Source: Candidatus Acetothermia bacterium (lineage in GTDB: Bacteria > Bipolaricaulota > Bipolaricaulia > RBG-16-55-9 > DRXL01). Taken from it: a stretch of 40,338 nucleotides of DNA. Where the stretch lies: assembly GCA_016179105.1 (NCBI GenBank), contig JACOSB010000135.1, positions 1 to 40,338 on the forward strand. Direction: 5' to 3'. The notes below the pieces were generated by a model. The model ran no database searches. It saw only the letters and a program-made list of their open reading frames with translations, and was not told where the DNA came from. Within the stretch, counting starts at the first letter, position 1; the number at the start of each line of letters is the position of its first letter. Both the position numbers and the translations under genes were made by a program. Below, piece after piece: positions 1 to 7,739 of this stretch.

Positions 1-82
1 ATCGCACACACAGTAGATGGCTATGATACAATAGGGCATTGGTTCCTCCGGTTCGATAGAAAGTTTCTCGCTCAGAAAAATT

Positions 83-715
83 CTATCGACTTCCCGGAGG
101 AACTTGCTTCCTTTGCACCTCTTTGGTAGCAACTTGAGTTAGCTTACAAGAATGATGCGGGTCTGCCTTTGGATCATCGTTGGTATCGGCATCATCACCC
201 TCATCATCTTTTACCTTCCAGCCGTGACCGGCGTAATAAAAGAGGCAGATATCACCTGGACCATTTGCCCCGCAGGCTGCCGTCACTCGTGCCTTCAGGT
301 CCGCCGCAATATTCGGTGCTTGTTCGGCCGGGAGGACGTTTGCCGCAGGCCAGTTTGTACCTTGTAGAAGTGCCTCTCTTAAGTGCTCGGCGTCCTCTTG
401 CATCCCCAAGTCCTTATCGCCATATAACAGCAATGCACGATACGCAGCACCCTGAGCATAGAGTTTTCCGGGTTCCCTAATGAAATCACTTGTCAAAACG
501 AAGAGCGCGAACAGCATCAGTAAGACAGTTTTTATTGCTGTTGCTGATGAGATTCGTAAACGTTGAGAATTGAACCTACAAACTAACATTCTTACCCCTC
601 CTATGAAATAGCCACCACTAATCAGCACGATCCCGATCAACCCTGCGAGTAACTTTTGTAAGCCCAGTAACTGCATGATCCGCATCTGCTCGCGACTTGG
701 CGTATTGCTTGTCAT
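83..715 (-). CDS. caspase-like (peptidase C14) membrane or secreted protein, probably broken
   Basis: The segment YRALLLYGDKD, followed by a helix and LFYYAGHG, matches the p20 core of caspase-like peptidases, with the catalytic His in YAGHG. An acidic stretch (DDEGDDADTNDD) follows, as in the substrate loop, but the reading frame then drifts into unrelated sequence and stops at 83 before the catalytic Cys region. Another minus-strand frame stays open from there to the window edge, which suggests a frameshift. Two strong SD sites exist: AGGAGGAG before the ATG at 715 and AGGAGGGG before an in-frame ATG at 589. The 589 start gives a normal signal peptide ending near YAQG; the 715 start adds another hydrophobic helix. 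The caspase fold is clear; function and intactness are not. Confidence 0.55.
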   Translation of the reverse strand: MTSNTPSREQMRIMQLLGLQKLLAGLIGIVLISGGYFIGGVRMLVCRFNSQRLRISSATAIKTVLLMLFALFVLTSDFIREPGKLYAQGAAYRALLLYGDKDLGMQEDAEHLREALLQGTNWPAANVLPAEQAPNIAADLKARVTAACGANGPGDICLFYYAGHGWKVKDDEGDDADTNDDPKADPHHSCKLTQVATKEVQRKQVPPGSR

Positions 716-943
716 TTCTATCTCCTCCTAAATTGTTGTATTGTTGTTGAGTATAGACTCTCAATGTCCGATGAGAGTCCGATGGCGCAGATGAGCATAA
801 ATTCATAGCAATTAGGCACCTTTGTTTTGTTCCTACGCTGCTACTTATAGATCAATTGCTCGGATAGGATTTTCTGAGCAATCTACAAATCACTGAGAAC
901 CGTACCTTCAAATCCAATATCCCTCAAGACTGAAAGACTGATT

Positions 944-972
944 TTGCTCTCTTCCCCTCGGTCGTTTATACT
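944..972 (+). promoter_or_regulatory. sigma70-type promoter for cytidine deaminase
   Basis: TTGCTC (944-949) and TATACT (967-972) are separated by 17 bases, giving a predicted transcript start about 20 bases before the ATG at 998. The short leader lacks a clear SD. Confidence 0.5.
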
Positions 973-997
973 GAGAGTCAGAAAATTTTCAACTCCT

Positions 998-1381
998 ATG
1001 CAAGATACAGAGCTTCTCCAAAAAGCCCGTGAAGCCCAAAAGAATTCGTATTCTCCCTATTCCCACTTTGCCGTCGGCGCGGCACTCTTAACAAAAAGCG
1101 GGCGCGTCTACCTTGGCACGAACATCGAAAACGCTTCGTACGGGCTCTCTCTTTGCGCCGAGCGCGTCGCTGTCTTTAAGGCTGTTTCTGAAGGCGAGAA
1201 AGAATTTTTGAAAATTGCCGTCGTCTGCCCTGCTTCTGAGGGCGTCTGCCGTCCTTGTGGGTCGTGTTTACAAGCGATGCGGGAGTTTGCTCCCGATCTC
1301 ACGGTGATTATGGCGAACGCCAAGGGTGAACAAGAGACTCGAACTCTGCGAGAACTTTTCCCCTATCCGTTCGGGTTATAA
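998..1381 (+). CDS. cdd: cytidine deaminase
   Basis: Zinc enzyme that deaminates cytidine and deoxycytidine to uridine and deoxyuridine in pyrimidine salvage. The 127-residue product has the short homotetrameric cytidine deaminase form: SPYSHFAVGAAL near the N-terminus, the NIENASYG segment, CAERVA with a zinc Cys and the catalytic Glu, and PCGSC with the other two zinc Cys. The ATG at 998 starts the protein at the normal family N-terminus (MQDTELLQKAREA); an upstream in-frame extension to 944 overlaps the promoter and is unlikely. The next gene, a pyrimidine-nucleoside phosphorylase, begins 19 bases after the stop, so the two probably form a salvage operon. Confidence 0.93.
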   Translation: MQDTELLQKAREAQKNSYSPYSHFAVGAALLTKSGRVYLGTNIENASYGLSLCAERVAVFKAVSEGEKEFLKIAVVCPASEGVCRPCGSCLQAMREFAPDLTVIMANAKGEQETRTLRELFPYPFGL

Positions 1382-1400
1382 AGAGAAAGAGAGAGAAATA

Positions 1401-2705
1401 ATGGAAACCGTTGAACTGATCCGAAAGAAACGAGATGGTGAAAAACTCTCGTACGCCGAGCTGGAGTTTTTGGTTCGTAATTTTGTCGCCGGAAAAATCC
1501 CCGATTATCAGATGGCCGCGTTCTGCATGGCCGTCTATTTCCGCTCCATGGACGCGCACGAGATGGCCGATCTGACGCAATTGATGGCCGATTCGGGAGA
1601 TAAACTCGATCTCGAGGAGGTCGACGGCTTCGTGGGCGATAAGCATAGCAACGGCGGCGTCGGTGATAAAGTCTCGTTGGTGCTGGGGCCACTCGTCACT
1701 TCGTGCGGACTCTATATTGCCAAGCTCTCAGGCCGAGGCCTCGGACATACCGGCGGGACGATCGACAAGTTAGAGTCTATCCCGGGCATTCGCGTTCAGC
1801 TTTCGCTCGAGGAATTCAAGCGATGCGTCCAAACCGTGGGGCTCGCCATCGGTGAGAGCACGCTCCGGCTCGCTCCCGCTGACCAAAAAATCTACGCCCT
1901 GCGGGATGTGACGGCCAGCGTCGATTCTCTACCTTTGATCGTCAGCAGCATCCTGAGCAAAAAATTGGTGATCGATTCGGACGGGATCGTCTTCGACGTC
2001 AAAGTCGGCGTAGGGACGACGATGCCCACGCTTCCCAAGGCGCGAGAACTGGCTAAACTGCTCGTCTCGATCAGCAAACGCTGCGGCCGAAAAGCGAGCG
2101 CGCTCATTACGGATATGGACCAACCCCTGGGGTATAATGTAGGAAACATTCTGGAACTGAAAGAAGCCGTGGCTACTTTGAGCGGCCACGGCCCAGCAGA
2201 CTTGGAAGAAGTGGTGGTGCGGCTGGGAGCGGAGCTACTGATCATGGCCAAGAAGGCTCGCACAGCTGACGCGGCAACCCAACTGCTGCGAAGCAAGCTC
2301 CAGAGCGGCGAAGGCTTGCAAAAGCTTTCAGAGATGGTCCGCGCGCAGGGCGGCAATGCGAGCGTATTGACAGAACCGCATCGGCTGTCCAGCGCGCTCG
2401 AAAAAGTCGAGATCAGAGCGACCAAACCGGGATATGTGCACAAACTGAATGCCCGGATGATTGGAGAGGCGGCTCATTTGCTAGGAGCGGGGCGCATGGC
2501 GAAGGGAGAGGCGATCGACCCCGCCGTCGGCGTGGAGCTGTACAAAAAGCGGGGAGATTCTGTAAAACGCGGCGAGCCGCTCGCGTGCTTGCACGTGAAT
2601 GAAAGAGTTCGATTGGAGGAGGCGCTCACAAGAGCTCGGGGTGCATATGAGATTACGCGCGCCAAGCCCAAGAAAGTGCCCATGGTTCACGATCGGATCG
2701 CCTAA
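1401..2705 (+). CDS. pyrimidine-nucleoside (thymidine) phosphorylase
   Basis: Phosphorolyses thymidine, deoxyuridine or uridine to free base and (deoxy)ribose-1-phosphate. The 434-residue product is full length for the family. The N-terminal helical domain (ELIRKKRDGEKL) is followed by the phosphate-binding DKHSNGGVGDKVSL, the SGRGLGHTGGTIDKLES signature and the C-terminal PYNP domain. The usual DKHSTGG has N in place of T, a small departure in the phosphate loop. The ATG at 1401 was chosen because METVELIRKKRDG is the family N-terminus; the frame is open upstream into cdd. Paired with cdd it would convert cytidine to uracil plus ribose-1-phosphate. Sequence alone does not separate the deoA and pdp types. 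Confidence 0.93.
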   Translation: METVELIRKKRDGEKLSYAELEFLVRNFVAGKIPDYQMAAFCMAVYFRSMDAHEMADLTQLMADSGDKLDLEEVDGFVGDKHSNGGVGDKVSLVLGPLVTSCGLYIAKLSGRGLGHTGGTIDKLESIPGIRVQLSLEEFKRCVQTVGLAIGESTLRLAPADQKIYALRDVTASVDSLPLIVSSILSKKLVIDSDGIVFDVKVGVGTTMPTLPKARELAKLLVSISKRCGRKASALITDMDQPLGYNVGNILELKEAVATLSGHGPADLEEVVVRLGAELLIMAKKARTADAATQLLRSKLQSGEGLQKLSEMVRAQGGNASVLTEPHRLSSALEKVEIRATKPGYVHKLNARMIGEAAHLLGAGRMAKGEAIDPAVGVELYKKRGDSVKRGEPLACLHVNERVRLEEALTRARGAYEITRAKPKKVPMVHDRIA

Positions 2706-2748
2706 GACTTAGAGTTAGAAACTAAGAAATGAGGGGGAGGTTATCGCT

Positions 2749-5700
2749 GTGAAACGCATCAACATCTTTCGTACTGTGGGTTTCTTATTGGTCTTGCTCG
2801 CGCTGTTTGCGTTGGTCAATACGCACGCGGGCGAAAAGAAAGTCCGTATTCTCCTCGACGCCAGCCACGGGCAGAACAATCTGGGAGCTTATGTCCAATT
2901 AACCCTCCAGAACGGGTTTGAAGTCCAACTCAAAGCGATGGAATCCGGTGACCTTACTCAATGGGGGAGTTTCCCGGCGGGAAAATCCTTGGCCGACTTT
3001 GACGTGGTCGTTTTAGCCAAGCCTTCGAGCTCCGCCCCTTACACTGAGGCCGAGATCAAGACCGTCCAAGACTATGTTGAAGCCGGCGGTGCTCTTTTAG
3101 TCATCGGCGATTGGACCGGCCCGGTCAAAGATGTCGTCGCCAATCTCAATCAAATCATCCGCAAATACGGCGTCGCGATGAACGGCGATGCGAGCGCCGA
3201 TCCCACGAGCTTGCGCAACATCCAAGACTCAAAGAATAATTTTGGACCCGAGTGGCGCGTCAAGATTGTGAACTTTGAGAAGCACCCGATCACGGAGGGA
3301 ATCTCTGCGATCGAGATCGACGGCGTCTCGCTGAGCACCTTCACCGACGGGATGGGTACGATCACTCCCGTGGCGCGCGGCACGGATACTTCTTATGAAT
3401 TCACTTACTCCACGACCAAAGAGCGATTTGACCGCAAAGCCGAAATCCTTGCCGCTGTCGCTGTCTCCGACATCGGCCCCGGTAATGGAAGACTTTTCGT
3501 GATCGGCAGCGAAACCACGTTTGATTCTTATCTTAAAGATAATAACAAACACGACAACGCCAAGTTCGATGTACAGCTCACCCAATGGCTCGCGGGCGCG
3601 GGGCACGTCTCGCCGCCGGCCTCGGGCGTCGTCGTCGCCAAGGGCGAGCGCTTGAAGGGCGGCGAGGACAAGAGTTCTGAAGATATTGTCGTCAAAAACT
3701 CGAAGATTGCTTTCTCTGTCGGAGTGGGGAGTGCCGGCCCCTTTGGTGCTCCCAAGGGTGGCATCTTCGATGCACACGCCTACGGGCGCACGCGCGACCA
3801 GCTCGCGCTCCTACAGTTTGCTGTGAACAACTTCGGCCAGTGGGTGAATTACACTTCGATCGATGTCACTGAAAAAACAGATAAGAAAGTGGTCGTCACA
3901 GCCAAGGGCGCGTGGGTCGGCCATCCCGATGTCAAGTCGACAACTCAGTATATTTTGGAAACCGACTCGAATCTCATCACGGTGAAGAACACTGTCAAAA
4001 ACGAAGGGAGCGCCGAGACTGGAAATATTTATAATGGCATCGCGCTCAGCAGCGAGAACGAACAGGTCTGGCTTCCCGGCGTCGGCGACAACAAAGAGCG
4101 CAAGTTCGATCCCTTCCCGAAAGATCAACTCACCGACACATGGGCGGCTGTTTACGGTGGCAATCTCATCTACGGCGCGCACACGAAACCTGAGCACTTG
4201 ACGCATGTCTCGGCTGGCGACACATGGGTTGACTTGTGGCGTCAAGTGAATATCAAACCCGGCGAGAGCTCTGACTTCGACTTCGTCCTGCAGGTCGAAG
4301 AAGGCAACAATATCGGGCGCGTGCTCGAGCAGCACTACGCGCTCAATAAAATACCGACGGGCACGCTTGAAGGTACAGTGAAAAGCCAGAAGGGCGACGT
4401 TGTTCATGCTCCGTCGGTCATTGTCATGAAAAACGATAAACCCTACATCAAAGTGACGGGCGATCAACAGAGCGCTTTCTCACAAAAGCTCGCTCTAGGG
4501 GATTACAAAGTCGTCGTCAAGACCGAAGGCTACACCGACAGTGAGACCAAGACTGTAACGATCACTGAGGGCAAAACGGCAAAACTCGATTTCGTTGATA
4601 TCTTGGGCCCTGCCCCGGTCACGTTCAAAGTCTCTTATAAAGGCCAGGGCGCTGACGCCCAGATCCGGGCGTATCTCAATGACAATTTGCTCGATGTGCT
4701 CTTCACGGACTCGGCTTCGGACAAAGTCGGCCAAGTAACGCGCGACCTGCCCGCCGGGCACTATAAATTCGTCATTAATGCCGGTGCCGGTTTTACTCGT
4801 GATTGGATGACCAAAGAGATCGATCTTGAGCCGGGCAAGCCTGCGACGGTCGAGGTCCAACTTCCGGACAAGAAGTACGACCCCGAAGCCAAGGGCTGGT
4901 ACGCGGCGGACACGCACTTGCACACACAATTTAGTTTCGACGGAACGACCAAGATCGATGACTTCTTTGTCTCGCAGCTCGCGGCCGGTCTCGACCTGAT
5001 GTTCATCAGCGACCATAACACAATCTCCGGACATGACCCGCTCTCCAAGCTCTCGCAAGCCCGCAAGGTTCCCTACGTCTTGAGCGAGGAAATTACTACA
5101 CAGACGTGGGGCCATTTCAACCCATATCCTCTCAACAAAGGTCAACTGATCTCTTGGAGTGGGAAACCGGCAGAGTTTTTCACTGAATCCAAACAGAAGG
5201 GCAATGCGCAGCTCATCCAAGTCAATCACCCATTGGTGAGCTCGCGCGATTACTTCCGCCATCTCAAAGACTCCGACTATGTCCCGGACTTTAACGCCGC
5301 TGAAGTCTATAACGCGAGTTTCGGTCCCGACGACGAAGAGACGGTCCAACAAATGTTCAAGTTCTGGAACGAGGGCAAAAAGTACACGGCTGTCGCGGTC
5401 ACGGATGACCACAACGCCTATGCGATCGAGCTCGACACCGGCACGCCCCGGAGCTACGCGTACGTCACGGGTGATCTGACCGTCGAGAAATGGATCGACG
5501 CAATTAAAAATCAACACGTCTTCGTCAGCTATGGCCCGCTCGTCTACGCATCCATCGGCACCGCGATCCCCGGCGACACCGCCGGCATCGCTGCCGGAGG
5601 CAAAGCCGAACTGAAGGCTGAACTCAACTCCATCGCGCCGCTCAAGAAAGCCGCCATTGTGAAGAATGGCCAAGTCGTCAAAGAATTTGATCTCTCCAAG

Positions 5701-6135
5701 AACGAAGAGACGATCTCGTTCGAAGTGCCCGCTGAAGACGCATGGTACGTCGTGAGGGTCTACACGGCGACCGAGGGCATCCAGGCGATGACCAACCCGA
5801 TCTGGGTCAAGGTCGGCGCGAACACGATGACGAGCTCTTCTAACAGCACGCAAACGACACCGCCGGCTTCAACGAATCCAACCACTTCGACATCGAACGG
5901 GACCACGCCACTCCCGGCTACTTTCAACGCCATGCTGAGAAATAAACTCCAAAAGGTTGGTCTCAGCGACGCGTTCTTGTTCTTGATCGAGGGGGACAAG
6001 ATTACCGATCAGACCTTGGCGCGCGCGACCGAGCTTTGGGCCATCCAGCAATCTATTCCGAATACGGATCATATCATCACCAATCAAGAACTGATGAGAT
6101 TCACGTTGTTAAAGCTTGTGTTGGAAGAAAAGTGA
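2749..6135 (+). CDS. large secreted PHP-domain (CehA/McbA-like) metallohydrolase
   Basis: A 1128-residue exported protein with a GTG start behind GGGGGAGG. In order: signal peptide (about 1-27); a DUF4350/glutamine-amidotransferase-like domain (about 30-150, KVRILLDASHG to GGALLVIGDW); a large beta-rich region; a carboxypeptidase-regulatory-like fold (about 537-620); a PHP domain (about 715-935); a Thr/Ser/Asn/Pro-rich linker (about 1025-1055); and a small C-terminal helical domain that may attach it to the surface. The PHP metal motifs are complete: ADTHLHTQFS, ISDHNT, LSEEITT, VNHPL and VTDDHNAY. PHP enzymes cleave phosphoesters or related bonds. Two secreted 5'-nucleotidase relatives follow, so a phosphate or nucleotide scavenging role is plausible; the substrate is unknown. 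Confidence 0.8.
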   Translation: MKRINIFRTVGFLLVLLALFALVNTHAGEKKVRILLDASHGQNNLGAYVQLTLQNGFEVQLKAMESGDLTQWGSFPAGKSLADFDVVVLAKPSSSAPYTEAEIKTVQDYVEAGGALLVIGDWTGPVKDVVANLNQIIRKYGVAMNGDASADPTSLRNIQDSKNNFGPEWRVKIVNFEKHPITEGISAIEIDGVSLSTFTDGMGTITPVARGTDTSYEFTYSTTKERFDRKAEILAAVAVSDIGPGNGRLFVIGSETTFDSYLKDNNKHDNAKFDVQLTQWLAGAGHVSPPASGVVVAKGERLKGGEDKSSEDIVVKNSKIAFSVGVGSAGPFGAPKGGIFDAHAYGRTRDQLALLQFAVNNFGQWVNYTSIDVTEKTDKKVVVTAKGAWVGHPDVKSTTQYILETDSNLITVKNTVKNEGSAETGNIYNGIALSSENEQVWLPGVGDNKERKFDPFPKDQLTDTWAAVYGGNLIYGAHTKPEHLTHVSAGDTWVDLWRQVNIKPGESSDFDFVLQVEEGNNIGRVLEQHYALNKIPTGTLEGTVKSQKGDVVHAPSVIVMKNDKPYIKVTGDQQSAFSQKLALGDYKVVVKTEGYTDSETKTVTITEGKTAKLDFVDILGPAPVTFKVSYKGQGADAQIRAYLNDNLLDVLFTDSASDKVGQVTRDLPAGHYKFVINAGAGFTRDWMTKEIDLEPGKPATVEVQLPDKKYDPEAKGWYAADTHLHTQFSFDGTTKIDDFFVSQLAAGLDLMFISDHNTISGHDPLSKLSQARKVPYVLSEEITTQTWGHFNPYPLNKGQLISWSGKPAEFFTESKQKGNAQLIQVNHPLVSSRDYFRHLKDSDYVPDFNAAEVYNASFGPDDEETVQQMFKFWNEGKKYTAVAVTDDHNAYAIELDTGTPRSYAYVTGDLTVEKWIDAIKNQHVFVSYGPLVYASIGTAIPGDTAGIAAGGKAELKAELNSIAPLKKAAIVKNGQVVKEFDLSKNEETISFEVPAEDAWYVVRVYTATEGIQAMTNPIWVKVGANTMTSSSNSTQTTPPASTNPTTSTSNGTTPLPATFNAMLRNKLQKVGLSDAFLFLIEGDKITDQTLARATELWAIQQSIPNTDHIITNQELMRFTLLKLVLEEK

Positions 6136-6136
6136 A

Positions 6137-6212
6137 CCAGCCGTGTGGCTAAAGCCACCGGCTGGATAAGATGAAGCCTGCCTTCGCAGGCTTTAGTCCG
6201 CGTAGGCGGACT
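6137..6212. repeat. cluster of three intergenic hairpins
   Basis: Three inverted repeats follow the PHP gene: CCAGCCG/CGGCTGG (6137-6165), AAGCCTGC-CTTC-GCAGGCTT (6174-6193) and AGTCCGC-GTAG-GCGGACT (6195-6212). Such GGCTTTAGCC-type palindromes are commonly dispersed repeats. They may end or process the upstream transcript. The remaining bases to 6341 carry two SD-like purine runs and nothing else recognised. Confidence 0.7.
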
Positions 6213-6341
6213 TCGTAAGCCCAGCGCGCGGCTTTAGCCGCTGCGCTGAGAGAGAGAAGAAGAAAGGAGGAAACACTCAGCAATTACACAAAATTATCGG
6301 AGGCCTTTGGTCAGTCAAAGAGAAAAAGGAGGAGGAGTCTC

Positions 6342-7712
6342 ATGCGCAGGGTGTTGTTCGTTAGCTTATTGGCTCTCGTCGGTCTGACCTTGCCCTGGGA
6401 TGGAGGGGCCATCGGTCAGCAAACCAATTGTACGCAAATTGCTACGATCAAAGATTTTCCGCTCGATGCCCGCACTGATGCCCAGTACGGCGGGGAGACA
6501 AATGTTGGCAACTTGATCACGGATGGAATGCGTGCTAAGACAGGAGCTGAAGTCGCGATCCAAAACTCGGGAGGAATTCGCTCGAACAAAATTTATGACG
6601 TTGGCTCTTTCACGGATTGCGATGCTCGCAACATTCTCATCATCAAGCAGCAAGACGGCTCGCAGGTCGAGAACACGTTAGTAACTTTCAAAGTCACCGG
6701 CGCTGTGCTGAAAAAAGCGCTCGAAGCACCCGTGCGTACGGCAGACTACGCCGCGCAACTGAGCGGCGTAAAATTCAAGTGGGACATCTCGCGCCCGGCG
6801 GGTGACAAAGTCTACGAGGTCGTCGTCGGCAATACCTCGCTCGATCTGAAGAAAGAATACACGCTCGCCATCAATAACTTCATGGCAGACCCGAACGGAT
6901 CGAGTGATTGGGCCAAAAATAAGACGTTTGAAGGCTTGACCGCTCAGGACCTCAAGGTCAAGATGTCGGATATGTTGATCGAGTATGCCAAAAAACTGGG
7001 CACGATCTCGATCAAACCCGAGGGTCGGATCACACAAGTGGGGTGCGTCAAGGTGGGAGAATCGAAGGTGGACCTGGACGCTCACAGTACCCTACAGTAC
7101 GCGGGTGCAGACACCGGCGTCGGGAATCTCATCACCGACGCGATGCGCACGGCCGTGATCAACGCGCTACGCGGCACCAATCAACCCGTCGTCGCGATCC
7201 AGAACTCGGGTGGCATTCGCTCCAACACGACGTATCCCGCCGGTTCCATCACCAACTGCAATGTGCTTGATCTCTTGAGCATCGGGAATATAATCAACAC
7301 TATTAAGGTCTATCAGATGAAGGGTGACCGGCTCTACAAAATGTACACCGCTCCGATTCGCTTGGCCACGCGCTTTGGAGATGAGTACGCCGCCCAAATC
7401 GCAGGAGCGCTCATCAAGTGGGATTCCAAACAGCCCAAAGACACGGGCATCACCGAGGTCAAGATCGGCACAACGACGGGCTCGACGGAGTTGCTCAGTC
7501 CTAACAAAGAGTACATTGTGGTGATCAACAGTTTCATGGATGACCAAAGCAGTTCGAGCGACTGGAAGGCGATCTTAGCAGAACTCAAGCCGATCGTAGC
7601 GCCGGGAGGCAAGACGGACTTTGGTCTGATCAGCGACGCAGTCATCGCTTATATTAAAGCGAATACGCCCATCAACCCGAAACCGGAAGGTCGTATCACG
7701 AAAGTGAAATAA
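6342..7712 (+). CDS. secreted protein of two tandem 5'-nucleotidase C-terminal domains
   Basis: A 456-residue exported protein (signal peptide about 1-25; ATG behind AAGGAGGAGG). It contains two copies of the 5'-nucleotidase C-terminal domain, about residues 35-232 and 245-456. Each has GNLITD, AIQNSGGIRSN (Arg at about 80 and 293) and a C-terminal KPEGRIT. In normal 5'-nucleotidases this domain holds the nucleoside and phosphate and follows a two-metal phosphoesterase domain, which is entirely missing here. It may bind nucleotides without cleaving them, or work with the neighbouring 7740-9731 protein, whose gene starts 27 bases downstream. Domain identity is firm; activity is unknown. Confidence 0.85.
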   Translation: MRRVLFVSLLALVGLTLPWDGGAIGQQTNCTQIATIKDFPLDARTDAQYGGETNVGNLITDGMRAKTGAEVAIQNSGGIRSNKIYDVGSFTDCDARNILIIKQQDGSQVENTLVTFKVTGAVLKKALEAPVRTADYAAQLSGVKFKWDISRPAGDKVYEVVVGNTSLDLKKEYTLAINNFMADPNGSSDWAKNKTFEGLTAQDLKVKMSDMLIEYAKKLGTISIKPEGRITQVGCVKVGESKVDLDAHSTLQYAGADTGVGNLITDAMRTAVINALRGTNQPVVAIQNSGGIRSNTTYPAGSITNCNVLDLLSIGNIINTIKVYQMKGDRLYKMYTAPIRLATRFGDEYAAQIAGALIKWDSKQPKDTGITEVKIGTTTGSTELLSPNKEYIVVINSFMDDQSSSSDWKAILAELKPIVAPGGKTDFGLISDAVIAYIKANTPINPKPEGRITKVK

Positions 7713-7739
7713 ATTTTTTGAGAACTGAAAGGAGTTCTT

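Noticed and set aside
152..480. Plus-strand ORFs of 71 and 103 codons at the window start
   Set aside because: They are antisense to the caspase-like frame, lack SD sites and have His/Arg/Pro-rich shadow composition.
4495..5853. A 452-codon open frame on the minus strand inside the PHP gene
   Set aside because: It is the antisense shadow of a coding region with full PHP motifs; its product is Arg/Asp/Val-rich without recognisable domains and has no SD.
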